Part shown: positions 51,162-59,683 of the stretch, piece after piece | Layout: each line of letters begins with the position of its first letter | How positions within the stretch are numbered: the first letter of the stretch is position 1 | Source of the DNA: an uncultured Eubacterium sp. | Lineage (GTDB): Bacteria; Bacillota; Clostridia; Lachnospirales; Lachnospiraceae | DNA: 64,000 nucleotides | Reading direction: 5' to 3' | Assembly: GCA_934316925.1 (NCBI GenBank) | Contig: CAKREC010000001.1 | Coordinates: 72,316 to 136,315, forward strand | Position numbers and translations under genes: made by a program | Notes under the pieces: generated by a model | Told to the model about the DNA's origin: nothing | Database searches by the model: none | Seen by the model: only the letters and a program-made list of their open reading frames with translations

Positions 51162-52013
51162 ATGAATACAAAATACTGGCAGCATCATAAAGCATCCTTG
51201 GTTGTTCGTCTGCTTACTTATCTGGCAGCAGCGATCACGGTAGCCTCTCTTGGATTTCTGGTTTGCTATATTCTTGGGGAAGGAATTCCGCATTTGACGC
51301 CATCGTTGTTCCAGTGGAAATATACATCGGAAAATGTTTCCATGTTACCTGCGATCATCAACACCTTGCTGATGACAGGGTTGACGTTATTATTTTCGGT
51401 ACCGCTTGGAGTATTTGCAGCGATCTATCTTGTGGAATATGCAAAAAAAGGAAATAAACTCGTCCGTGTTGTAAGAGTGACCGCAGAGACTTTGACCGGA
51501 ATCCCGTCCATCGTATATGGTCTGTTCGGGTTACTGTTTTTTGTCGGATACTGTGGATGGGGAAAATCCATGCTGGCGGGTTCGCTGACTTTGACGATCA
51601 TGGTTTTGCCGGTTGTCATGCGGACGACCGAAGAGGCGCTTCTTGCCGTACCGGATTCGTTCCGGGAAGGAAGTTTTGGACTTGGCGCAGGAAAATTGCG
51701 TACGGTATTCCGCATTGTACTGCCAAGTGCTGTTCCGGGAATTTTATCCGGAGTGATCTTAGCAACCGGTCGAATCGTTGGGGAGACGGCAGCGCTGATC
51801 TATACGGCAGGTACGATGGAAGTATTACCAAAAAATATTTTCAGTTCCACGATCACATTATCCGTTCACATGTATAACTTATCGAAAGAAGGTCTGCATA
51901 CGAATGAAGCATATGCCACGGCTGTAGTTCTTCTGGTTGTTGTGATCGGCATTAATCTGTTATCTGGTTTTCTGGCGAAAACCATTACAAAGAAAGGTGG
52001 GAAACCACAATGA
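51162..52013 (+). CDS. pstA: Phosphate ABC transporter permease PstA
   Basis: 283-residue permease partner of Pst[18 protein letters not shown] near 112 and the EAA-type loop [30 protein letters not shown] near 175-205 are the PstA hallmarks. The frame starts directly after the pstC stop and overlaps the pstB start by 4 bases. Confidence 0.92.
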   Translation: MNTKYWQHHKASLVVRLLTYLAAAITVASLGFLVCYILGEGIPHLTPSLFQWKYTSENVSMLPAIINTLLMTGLTLLFSVPLGVFAAIYLVEYAKKGNKLVRVVRVTAETLTGIPSIVYGLFGLLFFVGYCGWGKSMLAGSLTLTIMVLPVVMRTTEEALLAVPDSFREGSFGLGAGKLRTVFRIVLPSAVPGILSGVILATGRIVGETAALIYTAGTMEVLPKNIFSSTITLSVHMYNLSKEGLHTNEAYATAVVLLVVVIGINLLSGFLAKTITKKGGKPQ

Positions 52014-52768
52014 CAAAAAAAGATAAATTCGTGATACGTGACATGAATCTGCATTATGGTTCGTTTCACGCATTGAAAAATATAGATATTGATCTTCCGG
52101 AAAAGGAGATCACCGCATTTATTGGCCCTTCCGGATGTGGAAAATCCACATTTTTAAAATCATTGAATCGTATGAATGACCTGGTCGAGGGGTGTCGTAT
52201 TACCGGTTCCATTCAATTGGATGGCGAAGACATTTACGGTAATATCGATGTGAATCAGCTGCGGAAGCGGGTGGGTATGGTGTTCCAAAATCCAAACCCT
52301 TTCCCTATGAGTATATATGATAACATCGCCTATGGACCCAGAACCCATGGCATTCGCAACCGCAGTAAATTAAATGAAATTGTAGAGCGGTCGTTGCGAC
52401 AGGCAGCAATCTGGGATGAATTAAAAGACCGTCTGGGAAAAAGTGCACTTGGCTTGTCGGGTGGTCAGCAACAGCGTCTCTGTATTGCCAGAGCGCTGGC
52501 GGTAGAACCGGAGGTATTGCTGATGGATGAACCGACGAGTGCATTGGATCCGATTTCAACATCAAAGATTGAGGATCTGGTGTTGGAATTGAAATCAAAA
52601 TACACCATTATCATGGTTACGCATAATATGCAACAAGCAACGCGAGTATCTGATAACACTGTGTTCTTCCTGCTGGGAGAAGTGATTGAGATGGGAAAAA
52701 CGGAACAGCTCTTCGCAATGCCAAAAGATAAACGAACAGAAGATTATATTACAGGGAGGTTTGGATGA
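52010..52768 (+). CDS. pstB: Phosphate ABC transporter ATPase PstB
   Basis: 252-residue ATPase. Walker [20 protein letters not shown] near residue 37, signature [16 protein letters not shown] near 148 and Walker [13 protein letters not shown] near 168 are complete, and the RMND and SALDP residues are typical of PstB. Overlaps pstA by 4 bases and phoU by 4 bases (ATGATGA). Confidence 0.95.
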   Translation: MTKKDKFVIRDMNLHYGSFHALKNIDIDLPEKEITAFIGPSGCGKSTFLKSLNRMNDLVEGCRITGSIQLDGEDIYGNIDVNQLRKRVGMVFQNPNPFPMSIYDNIAYGPRTHGIRNRSKLNEIVERSLRQAAIWDELKDRLGKSALGLSGGQQQRLCIARALAVEPEVLLMDEPTSALDPISTSKIEDLVLELKSKYTIIMVTHNMQQATRVSDNTVFFLLGEVIEMGKTEQLFAMPKDKRTEDYITGRFG

Positions 52769-53415
52769 TGAGAAATCGATTTGACCGACAATTAAATGAA
52801 CTGAATGGAGATTTGATCCAGATGGGACACATGATCGAACTTGCGATTGAAATGGCTGTTCAGGCTCTTTTGCACCGCGATGTGAAATTGGCGAAAAAGG
52901 CAATCGATTACGATCATGAAGTCAATCAGGAAGAAAGAACGATTGAGAATCTTTGTTTTAAACTGTTATTACAGCAACAGCCGGTTGCACGCGATCTGCG
53001 TGTCATCTCGGCGGCGTTGAAAATGATAACCGATATGGAGAGGATTGGCGATCAGGCAGCAGATATATCGGAAGTTACGATCCATCTGGCAAAGGCCGGT
53101 TACGAAAAAAATCTCAAGCATATTGAAACCATGGCGGAAGAAACAAGCCGTATGGTCGTTGAGAGTGTTGAGGCTTATGTGGATCAGGATAAGGAAAAAG
53201 CAGAGGCTGTCATCCGACAGGACGATGTGGTTGATCATTTATTTACTGAAGCCCGAAAAGATGTGATCCAGATCATTCGTGAGACACCGGAAGAGGGCGA
53301 GCCGGCAACAGATCTGTTGATGATCGCAAAGTATTTTGAGCGAATTGGGGATCATGCGACAAACATTGCAGAATGGGTATTATTCTCCATTACAGGAAAA
53401 CACCAGACAGAATAA
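52765..53415 (+). CDS. phoU: Phosphate transport regulator PhoU
   Basis: 216-residue two-repeat helical protein. Each repeat has the E/DxxxD metal-binding type motif ([16 protein letters not shown] near 93 and [14 protein letters not shown] near 190). PhoU limits phosphate uptake by PstSCAB and in many bacteria represses the PhoR/PhoB system. ATGs at 52765 and 52768 are equivalent. Last gene of the operon; a terminator follows. Confidence 0.93.
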   Translation: MMRNRFDRQLNELNGDLIQMGHMIELAIEMAVQALLHRDVKLAKKAIDYDHEVNQEERTIENLCFKLLLQQQPVARDLRVISAALKMITDMERIGDQAADISEVTIHLAKAGYEKNLKHIETMAEETSRMVVESVEAYVDQDKEKAEAVIRQDDVVDHLFTEARKDVIQIIRETPEEGEPATDLLMIAKYFERIGDHATNIAEWVLFSITGKHQTE

Positions 53416-53438
53416 GGTTTTAAACAAGAAAAAGCATC

Positions 53439-53497
53439 AACCCGTAAGAGACGAGATCGCGCTGTGCGTGAAAGACTCTTGCGGGTTTGTTTTATTT
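53439..53497 (+). terminator. Terminator of the pst-phoU operon
   Basis: AACCCGTAAGAG (53439-53450) pairs with CTCTTGCGGGTT (53476-53487) with one G-U, followed by a T-rich stretch. Confidence 0.85.
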
Positions 53498-53704
53498 ATC
53501 GGGCAGTCATTTGAAAATTCTGGTCATAGTGACAGTGAGTGTGTTATACTGAAAAAGTGTAAAATTGGATCCGGATAATCCGGTTTCGCTGACCATATGG
53601 CATTATTACAATGGATCGCCATGAGATGATTACCTATTCCGTCCCATTAGAATATGATGCAGCGGCATCGGTAAGCGCTGGTGTGATGTCCTTTTCGAAC
53701 ATAA

Positions 53705-53833
53705 ATGGCGATGAGTGCGAATGCATTCGATGAAGATGTAAGGCGCTCGCTGGCAAGCGGTATGAATGCACATTTGTCAAAAACGGTAAATATCGTAAAA
53801 CTGCTCGATGTTCTGGTAGAAATAATAGGGTAA
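53705..53833 (+). pseudogene. C-terminal remnant of a response-regulator receiver domain
   Basis: An open 42-codon frame encodes AMSANAFDEDVRRSLASGMN, then AHLSKTV and a closing helix. This is the end of a receiver domain as found in hybrid sensor kinases, where the typical text is AMSANAFxEDV ... GMxAHLxKP; the usual Lys-Pro is Lys-Thr here. A stop codon lies just before its Met. Upstream codons in another frame near 53680-53690 read DAAASV, like the residues that normally precede it, which suggests frameshift decay. The rest of 53498-53704 holds no plausible gene. Confidence 0.6.
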
Positions 53834-53845
53834 AGGAGTACTTGA

Positions 53846-53884
53846 CACAAACAGGCAGCAATTGATATGTTGCCTGTTTTGTGA
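53846..53884 (+). terminator. Weak terminator-like hairpin downstream of the receiver remnant
   Basis: AACAGGCA pairs with TGCCTGTT within 53849-53878, followed by TTGTGATAATATT. It could end a lost kinase gene's transcript. It overlaps the candidate ior promoter. Confidence 0.4.
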
Positions 53885-53890
53885 TAATAT
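53862..53890 (+). promoter_or_regulatory. Candidate promoter of iorAB
   Basis: TTGATA (53862-53867), 17-base spacer, TAATAT (53885-53890), 74 bases before the start. An alternative -35 TTGACA at 53843 has a poor -10, so the assignment is tentative. Confidence 0.4.
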
Positions 53891-53963
53891 TTATTGGTAA
53901 AAGGAAACAAATTTCAAAATGGCATAGATAATTTAAGATAGAAAATTTGGAGGTACATAGTAA

Positions 53964-55703
53964 ATGGCAGAAAAGAAAATTATGTTAGGAAATGAGGCAA
54001 TAGCCCGTGGCGCGTATGAGGCTGGCGTAAAGGTTTCTGCTGCATATCCCGGAACACCAAGTACAGAGATCAGTGAAAATATTGTTAAGTATCCCGAGAT
54101 ATATTGTGAGTGGTCACCGAATGAAAAAGTGGCTACGGAGGTGGCGATTGGAGCTTCGATGAGCGGCGTTCGGGCGATGTCGTCCATGAAACATGTAGGA
54201 TTGAACGTAGCGAGTGATCCGTTGTATACGGCGTCTTATATTGGCGCACATGGCGGCTTTATGATGGTAGTAGCGGATGATCCGGGACTTTACAGTTCTC
54301 AGAATGAACAGGATACCCGCTGCGTGGCAAGAGCTGCCCAGGTTCCTGTTTTGGAGCCGTCCGATTCACAGGAAGCAAAGGACTTTGTGAAAGAAGCGTT
54401 CCGCATAAGTGAAGCTTATGATACACCAGTGATCCTGCGTACAACAACAAGACTGGCACATTCACAGGGACCGGTTACATTAGAACCACGGGAGGAAATT
54501 CCGGACAAACCATATGAGCGGAATATGGCAAAGAACGTTATGATGCCGGGACCAGCGAAGGCTCGCCATATTTATGTGGAAGAACGCATGAAAAAGCTGG
54601 AAGAGGACAGCTCTGATTTTGCGATCAACCAGGTGGAATATCAGGATACTTCCATTGGATTTATTACAAGTGGTATTCCATATCAGTATGTAAAAGAAGT
54701 ATTTCCGCAGGCATCCGTTTTGAAATTGGGAATGGTTTATCCACTCCCGAAAAAAATGATTGAAGAATTTGCGGCAAAAGTAGACAAGCTGTATATTTTT
54801 GAGGAACTTGAGCCGGTGATCGAGGAACAGGTAAGAGCATGGGGCATTTCCTGCATCGGAAAAGACCTGTTTACAAGACAGGGTGAGTATAGTGCCAATC
54901 TGCTTCGGGAAAGAGTTTTGAACCAGCAGATCCAGACAGACGGTTTTGATGATCTGCCGGCACGTCCACCGATCCTGTGTCCGGGATGCCCTCATCGCAG
55001 TACGTTTTATGTGCTGAAAAAATTAGGGATCCATGCAGCCGGTGACATCGGATGTTATACGTTAGGTGCAGTGGCGCCACTGAATGTAATCGATACTACG
55101 GTTTGTATGGGAGCCAGTATCTCTACCCTGCATGGTATGGAGATGGCGAAGGGCAAAGAGTATATCAAAAATTGGGTGGCTGTGATCGGAGATTCCACGT
55201 TTATGCATACAGGTATCAATTCTCTGATGAACATGGTTTACAATCAGGGTACCGGTACGGTCATCATTATGGACAATTCTACAACCGGTATGACCGGTCA
55301 TCAGGATCATGCAGCGACAGGAAAGACACTGATGGGCAAAGAAGTACCGGCCATCAGCATTTATCATATGTGCAAAGCTATGGGAATTAGCCATGTGACT
55401 GAGGTTAATGCTTTTGACCAGGCGGCAATGGAAAAAACGATCAAAGAAGAAGTCGCCAGAGAAGAAGTTTCGGTTATCATTGCCTGCGCACCGTGTGCAC
55501 TTTTGAAAGGAATGAAATTCCCGAATAAATGTGTAGCTAACAGTGAAAAATGCAAAAAATGTGGTATGTGTCTGAAACCAGGCTGTCCGGCATTGACAAA
55601 GAATGAAGATGGTACCGTATCCATTGATGAAACAATGTGCAATGGCTGCGGGCTTTGCAAACAGCTTTGCAAATTTGATGCCATTGATCTGGTTGAGAAA
55701 TAG
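53964..55703 (+). CDS. iorA: Indolepyruvate:ferredoxin oxidoreductase, alpha subunit
   Basis: 579-residue enzyme that oxidatively decarboxylates aryl pyruvates from aromatic amino acids to acyl-CoA, passing electrons to ferredoxin. N-terminal pyrimidine domain (GNEAIARGAYEAGVKVSAAYPGTPST), then a TPP-binding domain with GDIGCYTLGAVAPLN near 358 and VIGDSTFMHTGINSL plus DNSTTGMTGHQDH near 410-450. The C-terminal ferredoxin domain has CKKCGMCLKPGCP and CNGCGLCKQLCKF, two 4Fe-4S sites. GGAGG precedes the ATG. Confidence 0.95.
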   Translation: MAEKKIMLGNEAIARGAYEAGVKVSAAYPGTPSTEISENIVKYPEIYCEWSPNEKVATEVAIGASMSGVRAMSSMKHVGLNVASDPLYTASYIGAHGGFMMVVADDPGLYSSQNEQDTRCVARAAQVPVLEPSDSQEAKDFVKEAFRISEAYDTPVILRTTTRLAHSQGPVTLEPREEIPDKPYERNMAKNVMMPGPAKARHIYVEERMKKLEEDSSDFAINQVEYQDTSIGFITSGIPYQYVKEVFPQASVLKLGMVYPLPKKMIEEFAAKVDKLYIFEELEPVIEEQVRAWGISCIGKDLFTRQGEYSANLLRERVLNQQIQTDGFDDLPARPPILCPGCPHRSTFYVLKKLGIHAAGDIGCYTLGAVAPLNVIDTTVCMGASISTLHGMEMAKGKEYIKNWVAVIGDSTFMHTGINSLMNMVYNQGTGTVIIMDNSTTGMTGHQDHAATGKTLMGKEVPAISIYHMCKAMGISHVTEVNAFDQAAMEKTIKEEVAREEVSVIIACAPCALLKGMKFPNKCVANSEKCKKCGMCLKPGCPALTKNEDGTVSIDETMCNGCGLCKQLCKFDAIDLVEK

Positions 55704-55712
55704 GAGGATGTC

Positions 55713-56282
55713 ATGGAAACAAAAAATATTATGATCGTGGGAGTTGGTGGTCAGGGAACTTTGCTTACCAGCCGCGTATTAGGCGGCATTATCCAGAAAG
55801 CCGGATATGATGTAAAATTAAGTGAAGTTCATGGAATGGCGCAGCGAGGCGGAAGTGTTGTTACGTTTGTGCGATATGGAGATAAAGTGTTTGAACCGAT
55901 CGTTGAAGAAGGACAGGCGGATGTGCTGATCGCTTTTGAAAAATTGGAAGCGATGCGATATGCCCATTTTTTGAAACAAGATGGTGTTATGATCGTAAAT
56001 GATCAGCAGATGGATCCTATGACGGTAGTGACCGGTGCTGCTGAATATCCGGAGAACATATTGGAAAGATTAAAAGAAAAATTCCATGTTGTCAGCATTG
56101 ATGCAATGGACGAAGCGAAGAAGCTGGGGAACTCCCGCGTGTTCAATACGATCATTATCGGTGTGGCAGCCAAAAGCATGGATTTTGAAGAGCAGCAGTG
56201 GTTAGACGTAATCGCTGAGACGGTTCCGCCAAAGACCGTGGAGATCAATCAGAAAGCATTCAAGGTAGGATTTGAGCAATGA
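55713..56282 (+). CDS. iorB: Indolepyruvate:ferredoxin oxidoreductase, beta subunit
   Basis: 189-residue gamma-type subunit with the VGVGGQGTLLTSRVLG Rossmann-like start and SEVHGMAQRGGSVVTFVRYG near 38-57, standard for IorB. Nine bases after iorA with AGGAGG. Its last codons overlap the following amidohydrolase start (ATGA), so that enzyme may be part of the same operon. Confidence 0.93.
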   Translation: METKNIMIVGVGGQGTLLTSRVLGGIIQKAGYDVKLSEVHGMAQRGGSVVTFVRYGDKVFEPIVEEGQADVLIAFEKLEAMRYAHFLKQDGVMIVNDQQMDPMTVVTGAAEYPENILERLKEKFHVVSIDAMDEAKKLGNSRVFNTIIIGVAAKSMDFEEQQWLDVIAETVPPKTVEINQKAFKVGFEQ

Positions 56283-57100
56283 TCATCGATTTTCATACGC
56301 ACACATATCCGGATAAGATCGTGAAACACGCGATACAGAAGCTGGAAAGCAATTCCGGCTGGAAAGCGGTGTCTGATGGAACGAAAGCAGGATTGCAGAA
56401 GGCGATGCAGCAGTCGGGGGTAGACCTGTCGGTTCTTTTACCGGTGGCAACCTCCAAAAGACAGGTAGACACGATCAACGATGAGGCAGCCAGAACCAAT
56501 GAAACGACGGATCAGACCGGACTTTTATCGTTTGGCGGAATTCATCCGGAAACTCCGGATATCAAACAGACGATCCGGACCATAAAGAACCTTGGGTTGA
56601 AAGGGATTAAGCTTCATCCGGATTACCAGGATGCGTACGTTAATGATATTCGTTACAAGCGGATCGTGGATCAGGCGACGGAGCAGGGCTTGTATATCGT
56701 GATCCATGCGGGCGAGGACAGTGGCCTTCCTGACCCGATCCATTGTCGCCCGGAGCATATTCGGGAAGTTCTTAGAGATACCGGCTCGGATCGGTTGATC
56801 CTGGCACATATGGGCGGCTGGCGTCTGTGGGATGAAGTGGAAGAGTTATTGATCGGGGAAGATGTCTATTTTGATACTGCGACCAGTCTGGAGGGTATTC
56901 CGGGCGTGACCGGTCTTTTGACAAAGGAACATTTTGCACATCTGGTAAGAAAGAAAGGTGCGGACCGGATCCTTTTTGGGACGGATTCACCATGGCAGAA
57001 TGCCGCAGATAATATCCAATGGATTGAAGAGACTGAATTACTGGAAGAGGAGAAAGAGAATATTTTCTCGAAAAATGCAAAACGGATTTTAGGATTATAA
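56279..57100 (+). CDS. Amidohydrolase-family metal-dependent hydrolase
   Basis: 273-residue TIM-barrel enzyme of the amidohydrolase-2 or TatD-like branch. Metal ligands are seen as DFHTHTYPDK at residues 4-13, KLHPDYQD near 112, IHAGEDSGLPDP near 142, LAHMGGW near 175 and FGTDSPWQ near 235. Translation is coupled to iorB through an overlapping ATGA. Co-transcription suggests action on an aromatic or amino-acid-derived product, but the substrate cannot be inferred from sequence. Confidence 0.8.
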   Translation: MIIDFHTHTYPDKIVKHAIQKLESNSGWKAVSDGTKAGLQKAMQQSGVDLSVLLPVATSKRQVDTINDEAARTNETTDQTGLLSFGGIHPETPDIKQTIRTIKNLGLKGIKLHPDYQDAYVNDIRYKRIVDQATEQGLYIVIHAGEDSGLPDPIHCRPEHIREVLRDTGSDRLILAHMGGWRLWDEVEELLIGEDVYFDTATSLEGIPGVTGLLTKEHFAHLVRKKGADRILFGTDSPWQNAADNIQWIEETELLEEEKENIFSKNAKRILGL

Positions 57101-57165
57101 AAGGGTCTTACGACCTGTCGTCCCTGCGGATGCGGGGGTCGGTACATATTGTAAGGGAGGAAATT

Positions 57166-58878
57166 ATGAGTAAACAAAAGAAAGTAGTAGTGGTTGCAGT
57201 GCTGATCGCTGTTTTACTGGTGGCGGTACTGGCAGGACTGGCTCTGTATAAGCATTATGCGCCGAGCCGGGAAAAAGCAGATGTCAGTGGACTGTTCAAA
57301 TTGGAAGAGGATCAGGTTGCTATTCTGGTAGATGATAAAGAGCAAGAAGAGAGAGGTTTGATCCGCGTCGGACATATTTATGTACCGGTGTCGGTTGCTT
57401 CTTCCTATATGGACAAGCGTATTTATGTGGATGAAACCGAAGGAATCCTGTCGTATGTTACGGAGGATGGGCTTGTTCAGGCGTCTGTCGATGCGGTGGA
57501 ATATACGATCGGAAAGACAAAGAAAGAAACGGCAATGTCCATACTCACAAAAGTAGAAGATACGTACTATGTGGCACTTGATTTTATCAAAGAATATGCT
57601 TCCTGCGAATATGAGATGTATGAAAATCCGAATCGTCTTGTTGTGATGCAGGATCGTGACAAAAAATTTGTTACAGCGACGGTTACCGAGAAGAGCCGTC
57701 TGAGAAAAGGACCCGGCAAGAAATATGCCTATTACACCGAGATTGCAGCGAAAGACCGCTTCTTTGTGGAAACCGATGTAAAAGAAGAGAATGAATACGT
57801 TGCTGTCCGGACGACCGATGGCATCTCCGGCTATTTGCCGAAAGACCGTATCACAGAGAAAAAAGAAGACAAATGGACCTACGAAAAAAGCCCGGCGTCA
57901 TTTACGCAAAAGGGGCTGGACACCAAAGTCTGCCTGGGATGGCATCAGGTTACAAATGAGAGCAGTGCGAAGATCCTTCCGACCAATATTCAGGAATCGG
58001 GCTCGTTTAACGTTCTTTGCCCGACCTGGTTTGCATTGTCAGACAATAAGGGCGGATATACGTCCCTTGCCAATACGGCATATGTAACACAGGCACACAG
58101 TGCCGGCTATCAGGTCTGGGGACTGATCAATGATTTTGGCGATAAATTGAAACTTTCCACCATACTGGGAACCACCAGTATCCGGACAAAGCTTGTAAAT
58201 TCGTTGGTTGCCTCTGCGATTCAGTATGATCTGGATGGTCTCAATATTGACTTTGAAAATGTAACGACGGATTCGGCAGCAGCGTATCTCGAATTTTTGC
58301 GGGAGCTTACGATCAAGGCGCATGCCAACGACCTGGTGATCTCCGTAGACAACTATACACCGGCAAGCCACAATGCTTTTTACGATCTTGAAGAGCAGGG
58401 ACTGGTTGTGGATTATGTGATCCTTATGGCATACGATGAGCATTATTCAGGAAGTAAAGAGAGCGGTTCCGTATCCTCGCTTGGTTTTGTCTCGGATGGT
58501 GTTACCAATATGCTCAAACAGGTTCCGGCAGAACGTGTTGTCGTAGGATTGCCATTTTTTACCCGTCTGTGGAAAGAAGTAAAGACAAAGAACGGCGTTG
58601 ATGTAAGCTCGGCAGGTGCTTATGGTATGAGTGGTGCAGAAAGTGTACTGAGCGCCAACGACGCCAAGAAAAAATGGGATGACACAACCGGACAGTACTA
58701 TGCACAGTACAAAGCAGATGGAGCGACCTATAAAATCTGGCTGGAGGATGAAGTTTCTCTTGAGAAAAAAATGCAGACCGTTATGAAAAATAAGGTAGCA
58801 GGTGTCGCCTTCTGGAAACTTGGTCTGGAGCGCAGTATCACATGGAAGATCATTGATGATGCGTTACAAAAGGAATAA
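57166..58878 (+). CDS. Membrane-anchored GH18 protein with copper-amine-oxidase-like and SH3-like N-terminal domains
   Basis: 570-residue protein. One N-terminal transmembrane helix (7-25) leads to a beta domain of the kind common in spore- and wall-associated proteins (residues 40-165), an SH3-like region (175-235) and a GH18 barrel. The catalytic signature DGLNIDFEN (Asp, Asp, Glu near residue 363) is intact and DYVILMAYDEHYSG follows. This layout resembles YdhD/SleL-type enzymes that act on peptidoglycan or cortex. GGAGG precedes the ATG at 57166; an ATG at 57130 is not supported. The following gene is a CwlD-like amidase. Confidence 0.85.
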   Translation: MSKQKKVVVVAVLIAVLLVAVLAGLALYKHYAPSREKADVSGLFKLEEDQVAILVDDKEQEERGLIRVGHIYVPVSVASSYMDKRIYVDETEGILSYVTEDGLVQASVDAVEYTIGKTKKETAMSILTKVEDTYYVALDFIKEYASCEYEMYENPNRLVVMQDRDKKFVTATVTEKSRLRKGPGKKYAYYTEIAAKDRFFVETDVKEENEYVAVRTTDGISGYLPKDRITEKKEDKWTYEKSPASFTQKGLDTKVCLGWHQVTNESSAKILPTNIQESGSFNVLCPTWFALSDNKGGYTSLANTAYVTQAHSAGYQVWGLINDFGDKLKLSTILGTTSIRTKLVNSLVASAIQYDLDGLNIDFENVTTDSAAAYLEFLRELTIKAHANDLVISVDNYTPASHNAFYDLEEQGLVVDYVILMAYDEHYSGSKESGSVSSLGFVSDGVTNMLKQVPAERVVVGLPFFTRLWKEVKTKNGVDVSSAGAYGMSGAESVLSANDAKKKWDDTTGQYYAQYKADGATYKIWLEDEVSLEKKMQTVMKNKVAGVAFWKLGLERSITWKIIDDALQKE

Positions 58879-58922
58879 ATTTTTTTACAGTATCATATGA
58901 TGGAAAAAAAGCAAAGGAAGTA

Positions 58923-59627
58923 ATGCCTTTGAAAAAGAAAGTTCTGAAGAAAGCAGCCCTGGGAATGGGAATCCTGGGAGCTGCTTTTTTTATACTGGCG
59001 GAGTTTTTGACGGCAGATAGCGTGCATACCATGAACATAAGCAAAAAAGGGAGTAAAGAAATCATTGCCATTGATCCCGGACATGGAGGTTTTGATCCGG
59101 GAAAAGTGGGGGTATCCGGAAGTCTCGAAAAGGACATCAATTTGTCAATCGCCTTAAAATTACGTAAGGTTTTGGAAGATAGTGGGTATACTGTTTACAT
59201 GACCAGAGAAACGGATATGAGTTTGTGTGATGGGAGCCAGACCGGAAAGAAAAGGGCAGATCTGGCAAAACGGGTGGAGATCATTGAAAAATCCGAGCCG
59301 GCATTGACAATAAGCATTCATCAAAACAGTTATTCAGCAGGAACGAGTGGGGCGCAGGTGTTTTATTATTCTCATTCAGAACGCGGCAAAAAACTTGCCG
59401 GTTTGCTGCAGGAGCAGATCAAGGAACTGGTTCAGCCTGAAAATCATCGTGTGGAAAAAGAAAACAGCAGCTATTATATGCTCAAACAGGTATCGACACC
59501 ACTGGTGATCGTAGAGTGTGGATTCCTGTCAAATCCAAGCGAAGAACAGCTCCTTTTACAGGAAAATTATCAGGAAAAACTAGCCTGTGCCATTGGGGAA
59601 GGGGTGGAAAAATTCTTGTATAACTAG
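58923..59627 (+). CDS. cwlD: N-acetylmuramoyl-L-alanine amidase, CwlD-like
   Basis: 234-residue zinc amidase with an N-terminal membrane anchor (11-29). Zinc ligands are in DPGHGGFDPG (His near 53), the GSLEKDINL glutamate and SIHQNSY (His near 128), and the catalytic glutamate is in IVECGFLSN near 199. Length and anchor match CwlD, which removes stem peptides from cortex muramic acid so that muramic-delta-lactam can form and spores can germinate. GGAAG precedes the ATG. The neighbouring GH18 gene fits a cortex-related role. Confidence 0.85.
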   Translation: MPLKKKVLKKAALGMGILGAAFFILAEFLTADSVHTMNISKKGSKEIIAIDPGHGGFDPGKVGVSGSLEKDINLSIALKLRKVLEDSGYTVYMTRETDMSLCDGSQTGKKRADLAKRVEIIEKSEPALTISIHQNSYSAGTSGAQVFYYSHSERGKKLAGLLQEQIKELVQPENHRVEKENSSYYMLKQVSTPLVIVECGFLSNPSEEQLLLQENYQEKLACAIGEGVEKFLYN

Positions 59628-59683
59628 CCTGATTATGGTAAGATAAAGAGTGTGTAACTTGAGCAAAATAAAAGGATTTTATT

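Noticed and set aside
53336..53578. 80-codon frame overlapping the phoU end
   Set aside because: It lies mostly in another frame of phoU and runs through the terminator. No ribosome site.
57101..57165. GC-rich small hairpins between the amidohydrolase and the GH18 gene
   Set aside because: Stem short and imperfect, no T tract. Not called as terminator or riboswitch.
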